Origin: Lichenostomus cassidix
Lineage: Eukaryota > Chordata > Aves > Passeriformes > Meliphagidae
Length of the DNA stretch: 64,000 bases
Assembly: GCA_008360975.2 (NCBI GenBank)
Contig: VLJF02000033.1
Coordinates: forward strand, 372,001 to 436,000
Reading direction: 5' to 3'
A program made the translations under genes and the position numbers. The notes beneath the pieces are model-generated. The model worked only from the letters and a program-made list of their open reading frames with translations. It searched no databases and was not told where the DNA came from. Below, in pieces: positions 44,420 to 57,669 of the stretch; within the stretch, counting starts at the first letter, position 1; the number at the start of each line of letters is the position of its first letter.

Positions 44420-44495
44420 ATGGCTCCGGCGCTGGGGCTGGGGGTGCTCTTGGGGCTCCTGGGGCTCCTGGGGGCCCCGGGGGAAGCGACGAGAG
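44420..44495 (+). pseudogene. MHC class I leader exon without following alpha exons
   Basis: ATG 44420 opens 25 codons, MAPALGLGVLLGLLGLL then GAPGEATR, closely matching the signal peptide of songbird MHC class I heavy chains, and ends in phase 1 at a donor (AGAG/GTGAGT). No alpha-1 exon or any later class I exon is seen to 45840 or beyond; minisatellite DNA follows. It is therefore an orphan exon 1, from duplication or deletion, unlikely to make a class I molecule. Confidence 0.75.
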
Positions 44496-45840
44496 GTGAG
44501 TGGGACCCCCGGGACCCACCTGAACCGCAATTCCTGAGCACCGGGACACCCTGAACTTCCATTTTTGGTGCTGTGACCCTCCTGCTTTTCCTTTCCCTGC
44601 ACCGGGACTTCCCTGAACCCCCTCGTCTTGCACCGGGATCCCCCTGAACCGCTATTTCCGGTCATCGGAATCCACTGAACCCCTATTTCTGGGAAGCGGG
44701 ACCCCCTTGAACCCCAAATCCCGGGAATAAAACTCCCCTGAATCCTCATTCCCTGGCATGGGAACCCGCCTGAACCTCAATTCCTGGGCACTGGGACTCC
44801 CCTGAATCTCCATTTCAGGGTAACTGGCACCACCCTGCACCCCCTTCCGCAGCTCCGGGACCCCCTCAACCCCCATATCCAGGACCGGAACCCCTCGAAC
44901 CCGCAATTCCCGTGCACCGGCACCCCCCCCTGCACCCCCTCACCCAGCTCCAGTACCCCTCTGAACCCCCTTATCCTGCACCAATACACCCCCGCACCCC
45001 CTTTCCCAGCCATCCCGCCTCTCCCAGACCCCAAACCCCTCTTTTCCTTGACCCCGGGGCTCTCCCGACTTCCATTCCTGCCTTTCCCAGCCCTTAGCCC
45101 CCACTTCCCTCAACACCGGGGACCCTTGGACCCACCTTTCCTAGGCACAGGGACCCCCTGCACCCCCATCCCTCCTCTCCCAGTGCCCTCACCCCCCTTT
45201 CCTTGACCCTGGGACCCCCTGAACCTCCATTCCTGGGCATAGGGACCTCCCTGCACCCCATTATCCGGGACTGGAATCCCCTCCTGGACCCCTTCACGTG
45301 TTATGGGATCCCCTGTGCCCCTTATTCGGCCCTGGGAGCCCCTGCAACCCCATTCCCAGCCATCCCGCCTTTCCCAGACCCCAGCCGTGCAGTTTTCCTT
45401 GACTTTTAGATACCCCAGGCCTCCAGAATTTCTGAGTCCCCTCAGTTCTTCATCCCCGGCACTTCCTGAAAGGGCGTCTGGGGCGGTCTTTGGTCCCAGG
45501 GGGTCCCAAGTGGTTGTCACAGGGTCCCAGGGGTGTCGCAGCAGGGATCCGGTGAGATCCAGGTGAATTCCCTGGAATTCCCCTTCCCCTCCCCCCACAC
45601 TCCCTCGGTCACTTTCACCTCTCCCAAGCGGCAGCGGCGAGATCTGCCTGGCGACTGCCCCAGCACCGGGAGCCTCCTGAGCCTCCATTTCTGGGCACCG
45701 GGAGCCCCCTGAGCCTCCATTTCTGGGCACCGGGACCCACCTGAACCCCCTTGTCCAGCACTGGGCCATCCTTGCAACCCTTTTTCCGGCATTCCCAACT
45801 CTCCCAGCCCTCGGATTCCCCCTTTTCCTTGACCCTGATA
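44496..45840. repeat. C-rich minisatellite after the class I exon, with a second class I-like 5' region
   Basis: Units of about 45-50 bp on the theme GGGACCCCCTGAACCCCxATTCCTGGGCAC repeat for 1.3 kb. At 45480-45650 a second copy of the class I 5' region is embedded (GGTGAATTCCCTGGAATTCC; CACTTTCACCTCTCC, an interferon-element-like phrase), with the leader exon missing. No genes. Confidence 0.6.
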
Positions 45841-46800
45841 TAAACAAATTCACAAGCCGACGTTTTTAGAAATATAATATTGAACATTTCTTAGGAGATC
45901 AAAGGCAAATGGTGGCGGGCGCTTGGAAAGTCTTTTTCTTTGCCAGGAGCGTTGTTCTATTCATCTTACTGCATACTTAAGTACTTCCTTTACCTGTTAT
46001 ATATTAAGTCCCGAAAAAATAATTTCCTTCAACTGTAGGATTTAATTCTGTTTATGAATATTTGGTTATGAAGATGGAATATAAACATGAGATCTCTAAA
46101 GGTGGGTTTTAGAGCATGGGGGTTTATTGTGAAAGAGCATAGGTGTGAGAAGCCTGCTAGGCTGCAAGACGCAGCTCAAAGCAGGTCAAAAAACCAAGAG
46201 AGAGAGAGAGAGAGAGAGGGCAAAAAGAGACCAATTTGCCATTTACAATACAATAAATCATCTTCTGTGTTGAATATTCTAATTCTCATTAACCAATCTA
46301 GAACAAGCTACAAATGCTACAACATTTACATACAGCCTCCAACATTCAACCACCCCTCTTTTTTCGATCTTTGCCCCCTTTTGCCAGCGCAGCGCTGTCT
46401 TGGGTCCTCTGGTTTCTTTTAGAGCTGAAGGCAGAAATCCCCTCTCAAGGTTTCTTCAGCTCCAATTCAACGTGTGGCTGACAGCTTCTCAGGGAGGTGT
46501 GAATGGAGATAACAGACTGCCTGGGATGCATGAAGTTTAATTCTTTTTATTTTTAAGGGTGTCTTGATCTCTGGCCTTGTGGCTTATCAGCTTAAAAGAC
46601 ATTTATTACCATGTATTTCTTACTACGTTTTCTAACATTTTACAACTATTTTGAAGTTATAATTCACTCTTTGTTTCTACTTAACTATATTTTATCTTAG
46701 TACTACTTTACACAGTACATTATCACTTGTAAATGTTAAATTCATATATGCAATAGCCAACATTTACTACTTACTCATCACAGAGGGGAGATGGGACAGC
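45841..46800 (-). repeat. Retroelement-derived AT-rich DNA with partial LTR (46034-46330)
   Basis: 46034-46330 (TGTAGGATTTAATTCTG... with inverted AATAAA and an (AG)n run at about 46199-46217) is the reverse complement of the 3' half of the 36132-36729 LTR. The rest of the LTR is not recognisable. 45841-46033 and 46340-46800 are AT-rich with no recognised gene. Confidence 0.6.
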
Positions 46801-46902
46801 AGGAAAGAGGTTCCCAGTGATGATCTCTCAGTTAACACCAGGAACCCCAAATCCCCTCCCTGTCCTCCCAGCCCCTCCCAGCACTGTGGGCTCTGGCCGT
46901 AC

Positions 46903-47173
46903 CCCAGTGCCGCCTCAGGGGCTGCTCCAGGCTGACGTGCTCCACCTGGCAGCTGGAGGTGACCCCGCGCCGGGGGGACATTTCCAGCAGCACCAGCAGC
47001 CGGTAGGTCCAGTCCCCGTTGGGGAGCAGGTCGGTGGTCATCACTTGCTCCGAGAGCTCCTGCTGGCCCTGGAACCACCTCAGCTGCACCTGCGCAGGGT
47101 AGAAATCCATCACGGAGCACAGCAGGTGGCTGGGTCGGGCTGGGAGCTCGAGGGCACCAGCGAGATGGACACG
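46903..47173 (-). pseudogene. MHC class II beta relic C: exon 3 only
   Basis: The minus strand encodes the beta-2 Ig domain: LLCSVMDFYPAQVQLRWF, MTTDLLPNGDWTYRLLV, SSCQVEHVSLEQPL, ending at the normal donor CTGGG/GTACGG. A lost base early in the exon shifts the frame, and the normal start of the exon is altered, so it is about 271 bp rather than 282. Neither exon 2 nor exon 4 is found nearby. It lies downstream of ZNF3, where a third ZNF-MHC unit would be expected. Confidence 0.88.
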
Positions 47174-48676
47174 CTGGGATGGGCAGAGGACTTGGGGATT
47201 CCCCCGGTGTGGATCCACCCCCTGCCCAAGCCGCAGGAAATTGCTCCAGGGATCAAGTGCTGGGGGACAGGGAACCACCCTTCTTGTGTCCCAACCCCAC
47301 CTTTCTCTCCCCTCTCCTCCCCTTTCCCATCGTTCCTCCAATGCACAGACCCCTCCAAACTCAATTTGGGTGTCCCATCCCCCTCCTGCTCTCTTCAGGG
47401 ACTGAGCTCCCCCTTTTGCCCCACTGTTCTGCTCCTTTCTCATTGTTCCCCAATCCCAAACCCTCCTGGCCCATGCTTGGTTTTGGGAATTCCCAGCCCC
47501 TCCTGCTCAGTCTTGGCGTCCCAACACCCCTTTCACTCAATTTAGGCAGCTCCTGGCAGCTTTGTTCTGGGAGGAATCCCTGAGTTTCAGGATTTTTGGG
47601 ATGCAGTTTTGGAGGGGGACAGCTCTGTCTGCCTTTCCCCTCCCTGCTGTGGCCTCTCAGCTGCCCCTGACACCCTGGGGTGCTGGGATTTCCTTCCTGG
47701 GGACAAGGACGTTCATTCCCTTCCAGGAGCCCAGTGCCTGCCTGGGGGTCCATCCAGCTCAGGGGGTCCTTGATCAGCTGCCCCAGAGCCTCTGCCAGGT
47801 CTCCCAGCACAGCCAGAGCCACTCAGCCTGGGGTCCCCAAAGCCCTCTGTGACCCCCAAGTCCCTGCCAGGAACCCTCAACTCCCTCAAATCCAGCATTC
47901 CACTCATCCCCTGGAGTTTCCCCCCATGGCACTGGCCATGGCCATGTCCCCACATGTCACTGGCCTCACCCATGGTTGTCTCCCCACCCTGTTCCCATCC
48001 ATGGCATTGTCCCACAATGTCCCCACCCAGGGCTGTGACCCCTCATGTCCCCACACATGTCTCAGTTCAATGTCTTTTTTAAATACAAATTCAGGTGTTT
48101 TGAAAGATGAAAAGAATTGAAAAGAAAACCAAGGCCAAAACAAAATTATTTACGTGCCTTTGCAGGCTGAGGATCCACGATTGGGTGGAAAGGAAGAACC
48201 TTTTTTGGAGGTTTCCACCCCACTATCTCCAAAATCTTGGTCTTTGCCCCAATCCAGCACCATTTGGCTGTGGAAGATGGCCATGGGCCCCAGAAAATCA
48301 GAATTATGGAATCATTGAGGCTGGAAAAGATCTCCAAGGCCATCCAGTGTTGCTTGACACAAACAGAAGAAAGTATTGAACCCAAAGGGTGAGGTCTTTT
48401 GGAGTGGAAAGTCAACAAATCTGCTCTCCCCATGGAATTCCGGATGTGGCTTTGAATCCTGATAGACATTCCTGGCCCTGCCTTCATCCACATGCCCACA
48501 GGGAGCCAGGAGGGTGTGGAGCCCCCCAGCCTGGTGTCTTCCCCACATGGATCACCAGGGCTATGCCCAACAGGGCTCACAGGGGATCATCCAAAAAAGA
48601 TCCTCCCACAGGGGATGGAGTTGGAGCAGTGCATGAAGCTCTTCCTGCACTTAGGATACTCACAGGGCTTCCCTCA
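47174..48676. other. ZNF3 3' flank and empty ERV-4 site
   Basis: Non-coding. 47560-48010 is the reverse complement of 32440-32960. At 48009-48012 GTCC sits in TTGTCCCACAATG, the uninterrupted equivalent of the ERV-4 target. 48030-48660 matches the ZNF1 and ZNF4 3' flanks. Confidence 0.7.
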
Positions 48677-50400
<1,724 letters not shown>

Positions 50401-50798
50401 TGCTCCTCCTCTTCCTCTCTCCAACCTCTTCCTGTTCCTCTCTCCAACCTCGTCCTGCTCTTCCTCTTCCTCTCTCCGTCCTCTTCGTCCCACTTCTCCT
50501 CCTTCCTAATGCCACCTCTTTCTCCTCCGATCTCCAGCCCTTCTCCTGCTCCATCCCTTCTCCTCCTCCCCCCAAGCCCAGCGCCCACCGTTTCCCCCCC
50601 TTTTCCCCACGCCGTCGCATGCCGCAGGAGGAGCCGGATGGAGCCGGGGCAGGTCGGGCTGGGGCAGCGCTGGGCTCCGGGCCAGGCCTGGGCGCCCCCA
50701 ACGCGTCTCCTCCCCAAATTGGCCTGGCGGGAAGCGCTGGGGGCGAGGGGGGGGCGCAGGTGGGGTTGGGGTGGGGAGCGCTGGGCGCTGCGGGTCTG

Positions 50799-50840
50799 CC
50801 TGGGAACTGGAGAGTCATCAGCGCTACGCGTTCTGATTGG
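50799..50840 (+). promoter_or_regulatory. X1-X2/Y-like module downstream of MHC IIB B
   Basis: X element at 50799-50819 (15 of 21 to the X1-X2 consensus), exactly 13 nt, then a perfect Y box CTGATTGG (50833-50840, followed by TT). The spacing equals that of HLA-DRA. It points antisense to MHC IIB B and lies about 500 bp upstream of the ZNF3 first-exon donor. Another inverted CCAAT (GATTGGCTCG) follows near 50869. Confidence 0.6.
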
Positions 50841-51880
50841 TTGAGTATTGTTCAGCGCCTTCTCCGATTGGCTCGTTTTAGCGGGACTTTTTTCCGGGGA
50901 CTATTTTTCTGTGGAGTTTGGAGGTTCTCGGAGGCTGTGGGGCGGCTTACGGGGATCCCGGCGCGTTTTTGGGGTTCAGCTGCCTCTAAGGCTTCCCACA
51001 TCGGGGTGTCACGGGTAGAACACACGGGGGTCCTCATTCCTGATCCATCCCGGGGCTGGGTCTACCCCCCCCATCACGGTCCCACCGAGGGGTGCCCCCC
51101 AAGTCCCTCCCCACTGCCCCCCAAAATACGGGACTGGCGCGAAATGGGAAGGTTTGTTAGGAGCACTGGGAGCAGCCGAGCAGCCACAGAGTGACAGCAG
51201 GGCTGGGGGGACAAACGACCCCCCCAAAATCATCGTGGGGACAGAGCGGGGGGACCCAGCCTGGCCCGAGGCCTCGGGGAGGGGCTGCGGCCGGCGGCGG
51301 CTCAGGAGCTCTGTGGGCAGAGAAAAGGGGGTGACACCGGGCTGGGGGGCCCCGGGGGGAGCACAGCCGCTCCGGGGCAGGGGTACACGACCCCCGGGAC
51401 CCCCCCTCACCTTCTTGCGCAGGTAGAAGCCGATCCCCAGCGCCAGGAAGACGAAGCCCAACACGAAGCCCCCGATCCCTGTCAGCATCTTGCTGCAGGC
51501 AGCGTCCGGCGGCATCTCTGGGGGGTCCACAGGGCTCAGGACCCCCAAAAACCTCTCACCGACACCCCAAGCCCCTAAAAGCACCCTCCCAGTCACTCTC
51601 AGCCCACCCAGAACTCCCTGAAACCTCCTCCCAGTCCATTCCCAGCCTCCCCAGGACCCACCAAAGCCCCTCCCTCCCTCTCAGCACCCCACAACCCCTC
51701 CCAGTTGCCCCACACCACCCCAGGAGCCCAAAACCCTCTCCCAGTCCCTTCCCAGCCCCACCAGGACTTACCAAGGTCCCTCCCAGTCTCTTCCCAGCAC
51801 AACCAACCTCATTCCAACCTTTGTTTTCCCGTACCTCATCTCCTTCCAGCCCCTCCAGTCTCACTCCAACTCCCTCCCAG

Positions 51881-52141
51881 TGTCGCTGTTGAGCAGCTAG
51901 CAGAGTAATGAATGCATCGGTTCTCAGTGGCAAGAAGGAATGACCTTTATTGTTTTGATTTCATCACATTTATAGAGTTCTCAAAAGTCACCCAGATTGG
52001 TCAGTCAGAAGCCTTCCCCCAGGCCTGATTGGCCAGGCCTGCACTGCCCAAGTTCTGGGACACTGTTCCAAAACATCCAAACTTTATCTTTATTTACAAA
52101 ACACAAGAGAACCTCTCATGGGAAAAACTGTACTAGCCACA
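51881..52141 (-). repeat. Solo LTR, short family copy 2, in MHC IIB B intron 3
   Basis: 261 bp with TG...CA ends, minus orientation, and a perfect 6-bp target duplication TCCCAG (51875-51880 and 52142-52147). Gene A has the empty site CTGGGA at 35983-35988. Six-bp duplications fit class II/ERVK-type elements. Confidence 0.92.
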
Positions 52142-52935
52142 TCCCAGTTCCCCCCAGCACCCCCAAACTCCTCCCAGTGCCCACCAGCACCCCCAGAACC
52201 TCATCCCACCCTCCCCAACATCCTTCCAACCCCTTCCCAGCCCTCCCACACCCCCAAGCCCCTCTTCCAGTATAAACCAGCCTCTCTCCACCTCCCTCCC
52301 AGTTCCCCCCAGCACAGCCCAATCCCCCTGCCAGCCCCCCCAGTGTCTCCCCCGCTCCCCCCGGCGCTGTGGGCTCTGGCCGTACCCCAGTGCCGCCTCA
52401 GGGGCTGCTCCAGGCTGACGTGCTCCACCTGGCAGCTGTAGGTGACCCCGCGCCGGGGGAGCGTTTCCAGCAGCACCAGCAGCTGGTAGGTCCAGTCCCC
52501 GTTGGGGAGCAGGTCGGTGGCCACCACTTGCCCCAAGAGATCCTGCTGGCCCTGGAACCACCTCAGCTGCACCTGCGCAGGGTAGAAATCCATCACGGAG
52601 CACAGCAGGCGGCCGGGCTCGGGCTGGGAGCTCGAGGGCACGAGTGAGATGGACACGCTGGGGGGCACTGGGAGAGAGAGGGGAGACACTGGGATCAGCT
52701 GTGGGGGCCTGGGAGAGACCTGGGAGGGCTGGTGTGGCATTGGGGGGGACTGGGAATGGAGTGGGAAGGACTGGGAGGGCACTGAGAGAGAGGGTGGAGG
52801 CCTGGAAGTGCAGTGGGAATGGACTGGGAATAGTGTGAGGTTGGACTGAGAGGGACGGGGAGGGACTGGGAATGAAGTGCGCAGCAAAGGGAAGCAGCGT
52901 CCAGCTCGAGGCACTCGGCACTACCTATGGGGCTG

Positions 52936-52977
52936 CCTGGCAGCTGATGAGTCTTAAGAGAGATGTGCTTTGATTGG
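52936..52977 (+). promoter_or_regulatory. X1-X2/Y-like module in MHC IIB B intron 2 (antisense)
   Basis: X element at 52936-52956 (CCTGGCAGCTGATG, AGTCTTA), 13-nt spacer, then TTGATTGG (52970-52977; 7 of 8 to the Y box). It faces opposite to the MHC gene. Paralog of 35128-35169, in which the Y half has decayed. Confidence 0.55.
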
Positions 52978-53432
52978 GTGAAAGGTGCCACCTCCATGAG
53001 TGGCTGAGATGGACGCGTGGGGCGGGGGCACTGGGAGGGATTGGGATGGACTGGAGTGGACTGAGATGGACTCAAAAAGCCACAGGAGTCACTGGGAGAG
53101 ACAAGAGGTGCCAGGGATGTGTACAAGGAGGGTTGAAGGCTCTGGGGTGATTCCCAGGGAGGTTTTGAGGGGCTCCAGGGTCATTCCCAGGGCAGGGCCC
53201 GAGGGGACACCTCTGCCCCACGCTCACCTCTGCACTCCACGACGAATGTGTTGGACGCCTCGTAGCTGCACCGGCAGAACCAGTCCACTGCAGTTCGCAC
53301 GAAGTCCAGTCTTTCTGGTTTTTTGTTCCAGTACCTGGCACCCTTCTCCCCATTCGGGGTGTACCCTACGTATTTCCCCACATTGCTGTCAAACTACATA
53401 TACTGCTTGCGGTTGTAGATGAGCCTCTCCAC

Positions 53433-53510
53433 GAACCTCATCTTCTCTGTGCCATTAATAAAGTAATGCTCATGCTTTACTTTATTAATGGCACAGAGAA
53501 GATGAGGTTC
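53433..53510. repeat. 33-bp perfect palindrome in MHC IIB B exon 2
   Basis: Arms 53433-53465 and 53478-53510 are exact reverse complements over 33 bp, with a 12-nt loop (ATGCTCATGCTT). The right arm is an inverted copy of the exon segment encoding INGTEKMRF, placed at the exon's start. It looks like a fold-back template-switch event. Confidence 0.95.
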
Positions 53511-54082
53511 ATCTCCTGAACACCCCTGAGTGTGCAGGGAACAGGTCAGGGGGCTCCTCCCCAGCACCCCCACCAATCCCAGAGCTCCGGGGGTCACCCC
53601 GGATCTTCACTCCGCATCCCCTGCGCCCCATGGCCGCCATGGGACCCTCCTGCCCGTGCTCCCACTTCCTCGTTTTTTACTCTTTCTCCTATTTCCCCTT
53701 TCACAGCCTCACTCCCCGCCATTTCCAACCACTTCCCAGTTCGTTTTTAGGGTCCCATTCACTCTTTTTGCCTTTTTTCCACCCTTTTTCCCACAATCCC
53801 CCATCCCCACCCCCTTCCTGCTCAGTTTTGGGGTCCCTTTTCCCCACCCTTTCCCACCTCTTCCTCATCTTCCCCCAATCCTCAGCCCCTCCCGCTCTTC
53901 CCTAGGGGGTCCCCTCCTCCTTCCCCTCCATTTTGGGGTCACAAACCTCTTTCTTTCCCCTTTCCCATTGTATTTCCCACTGCCCCTCCCCGCTCACCCA
54001 ACAGCTCTGCACCCACAGCCGGGGTGGCTCCCAGCACCACCAGTGCCATCAGTAGGGCCCCAGTTGCTGCCACTCACCCTAT

Positions 54083-54175
54083 GGCCAGCGCCGGGCAGCT
54101 GCCGCCAGCCCCGCAGCAGCCGCTGCACTGGGACCACCAGCGACCCATCCCAGTGTCGTGACATCCTGAGGCGCC
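54083..54175. promoter_or_regulatory. 93-bp head-to-head gap, arm B
   Basis: Counterpart of 33993-34085, of identical length, between the lost MHC start (ATA at 54082-54080) and the divergent ATG at 54176. Confidence 0.4.
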
Positions 54176-54248
54176 ATGGATGGAGCACGGAGCTGCCCCT
54201 GCCTGCTGCTGCTGGCGCTGACCCTGTCTGGCCTTTGGGGGCTCCAAG
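54176..54248 (+). CDS. Divergent signal-peptide exon, copy B
   Basis: ATG 54176 opens the same 24 codons as copy A (MDGARSC, then PCLLLLALTLSGLWGLQ), ending in phase 1 at CAAG/GTGGGC. Length, reading frame, donor site and distance to the MHC exon are all kept, although the neighbouring MHC exon 1 in this arm has lost its start. Downstream, 54249-55500 is minisatellite and flank with no recognisable second exon. Function unknown. Confidence 0.55.
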
Positions 54249-54419
54249 GTGGGCTTTGGGGGGTCCTGGAGCCATGGGGTTGGGATTTGGGGGGTCCTGG
54301 ATCCATGGGAAAAGGGGCATCAGGGAGATTCAGAAGGTCAAACCCCCTTTTCGGAGATTTTTTTGGGAAGGGCATTGGCCCAACTTCCCCTTTATTCAGG
54401 GCTTTTCCCCTTTTTGTGA

Positions 54420-55480
54420 TTTTAGGCGTTGGGAGTGGCCAAATTCCTCTTTTCCCATGATTTTGGGGATCTGGGATTTCCCAAACACCCCTGTTCCCGG
54501 ATTTTTTTGGGACTGGGAGTTCCCAAAGCCCCTGTTCCCAGGATTTAGGGAACTGGGTGTTCCCATATCCGCTTTTTCCAAGATGTTGGGGTGCTGGGAT
54601 TTCTCAAACCCCCTGTTCCTGGGATTTTGGGGCTCTGGGATTTCCCAAAGCCCACTGTACTGAGGATTTGAGGAACTGGGAGTTCCCACTTCCTCTTGGG
54701 ACAAGAGGCAGTGCCCAAAGCCTCCTGTTCCCTGGATTTTGGGTGGAAGTCCCAATTTACCCAGGATTTTTATGCTCTGACCCCCCACAGTTCCCCATTC
54801 CCAGTGCCCCACACCATCATCCAGACAGAATATGACCAAAAATCCAGTTCCAGGGCAATCCAACCCAATTCCACATGTGTCTGACTCAATTCCAGGAGAA
54901 TCCTGGGGGAATTCCAGCCTTTGCAGCAGCATTCAAACCAACACCATTCAAACCCAATTGCAGGTAGATTAAACCAATTCCAGGTGGATCAAATCAATTC
55001 CAGGAAGATTCAACCCAATTCCAGGTGGATCACATCCAACTCCAGGTGAGTCAGACCAAATTCCAGGTAAATCCAAACCAATTCCAGGTAGATTAAACCG
55101 AATTCCAGGCAGATGCAACCAAATTCCTGGATGAATCAACCTAATTCCAGGTCAATTAAGCCAAATTCCAGGTAAATCAAATCCAGTTCCAGGTGGACCA
55201 AATCCAAATCCAGGTGGACCAAACCCAGTTCAACTCTTTTAAAGGTCACATCCCCCTTTCCCTCCATTCAGGCAGCTCCTGGCAGCTTTTTCCTGGGAGA
55301 AATCCATGAATTTGGGGATTTTTGGGGTGCAGTTTTGGAGGGGAACAGCTCTGCCTGGCTTTCCCCTCCCTGTCTGTGTACCTCATGTCCCACCATGGCT
55401 GTGTCCCCCGTGTCCCACCACGGCTGGCTGTGTCCATAGTGTTACACCCATGTCACACCTCAGTATCTTCATTTTTACCC
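54420..55480. repeat. Minisatellites upstream of MHC IIB B
   Basis: 54420-54740 carries the long unit (about 55 bp, GGGATTTTGGGG-CTGGGA-TTCCCAAA), and 54930-55230 the short unit (AATTCCAGGTGGATCAAACC, about 21 bp, some 13 copies). Both are inverted counterparts of the arrays at 33400-33850 and 32970-33260. Confidence 0.75.
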
Positions 55481-56067
55481 CAAATTCAGGTGTTTTGAAG
55501 GGCTGAAATGAAAACAAAACCAAGCCCAAAAGAAAAAGATTTACGTATCTGTGCCTACTGAGGATCCAGGTGCTTGGGTGGGAGGGAAGAACCTTTATTG
55601 GAGGTTTCCACCCCAATATCTTGGTCTTTGCCCCAGTGCAGAACCATTTAGCTGTGGAAGGTGCCCTTGGGCAAGAGAAAATCAGAATCATGGAATCACT
55701 GAGGTTGGAAAAGACCTCCAAGGCCATCCAGTGTTGCTTCATGCCAAGAGATGACAGAACACAAAAGGTGAGATTTTCTGGGGTGGAAAGTCAACAAATT
55801 TGCTCTCCCTGGGGAATTTCTGATGTCCCCAGGAATTCCGATGGACATTCATGTCCCTGCCTTCATCCAGGTGCCCACGAGGAGCCAGGAGGGTGTGGAG
55901 CCACCAGCCAGGTGTCTTTGCCACACGGATCACCAGCACCACGGATCACCAGGGCTCTGCCCAACGGGGGTCACTGGAGATCATCCAGTGCAGATCTTCC
56001 CACAGAGGATGGAGCTGGAGCGGCAATGAAGCTCTTCCTGCACTCAGAACACTCGCAGGGCTTCCTT
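55481..56067. other. ZNF4 3' flank
   Basis: Non-coding; inverted match to 26195-26820 and direct match to 48100-48660. No gene seen. Confidence 0.55.
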
Positions 56068-57115
<1,048 letters not shown>

Positions 57116-57669
57116 CCGGCCACGCCTTGGCAATGACAAATCCTGCTTTGGGGGAAAAGCAAAGGCTGAGCACCTTCGCCTGGGGGTTCCTCTTGCCCAG
57201 CTCCAGCTCTGCAAGTCTCCCAGAGTTTTGTGGCTGTAAAAACCACTAAGCACCAAGATTTCCAAAAATGCCACAAACATAAAGACACAGCCCCTTAACT
57301 CCCAAAACATCAAGGTGAAGCCAAAAGCCCCTCCAAAATATAAAGTTTCAGTCCCCAAGAAAGCCCAAAGCACTGAAATTTACCCCAATAAACTTCACAA
57401 ACACCACAATTTAGGCCCAGTGAAAATCGGGGATCCCCCTCCCCAGTCACCCGCTGCATGTGGGAGCTGCAGATACAGGAAGTGCTGGAACCTTGGGCTG
57501 CCTCTTCTTCCTACTCCTCTGCCTCCTCCTCGATCCCTACTCTTCCTCACACTCCTCTTCCTCTCACTACTCCTCCTCCTCTTCCTTCTACAAAATCCCA
57601 CCTCCTTCTCCTCCTACAGCCAGTTAATACAATATTATGAAGAAAAAAACCCAAAGCAGCTTGTGGGGG
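57116..57669. other. ZNF4 upstream region
   Basis: Non-coding; corresponds inverted to 25000-25370 (for example CCCAGTCACCCGCTGCATG). 57480-57620 is pyrimidine-rich (TCCTCCTCTTCC). No recognised gene. Confidence 0.5.

Larger units (their letters stand above)
51302..54082 (-). pseudogene. MHC class II beta gene B (start lost, exon 2 broken)
   Basis: Exons on the minus strand: 54082-53998, about 53546-53225, 52667-52386, 51517-51411, 51310-51302. In exon 1 the usual ATG is ATA and codon 3 is TGA; an in-frame ATG (54049-54047) could give a 17-residue leader. Exon 2 has a stop (CAGTATATGTAGTTT, near 53395) and a 33-bp fold-back palindrome at 53433-53510, plus a 1-base loss at its start. Exons 3-5 are intact and in frame, with the beta-2 cysteines (LLCSVMDFYP, YSCQVEHV) and the membrane span. 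Splice sites are kept. So decay is confined to the 5' half; exons 3-5 may be kept by gene conversion with gene A. Confidence 0.9.
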
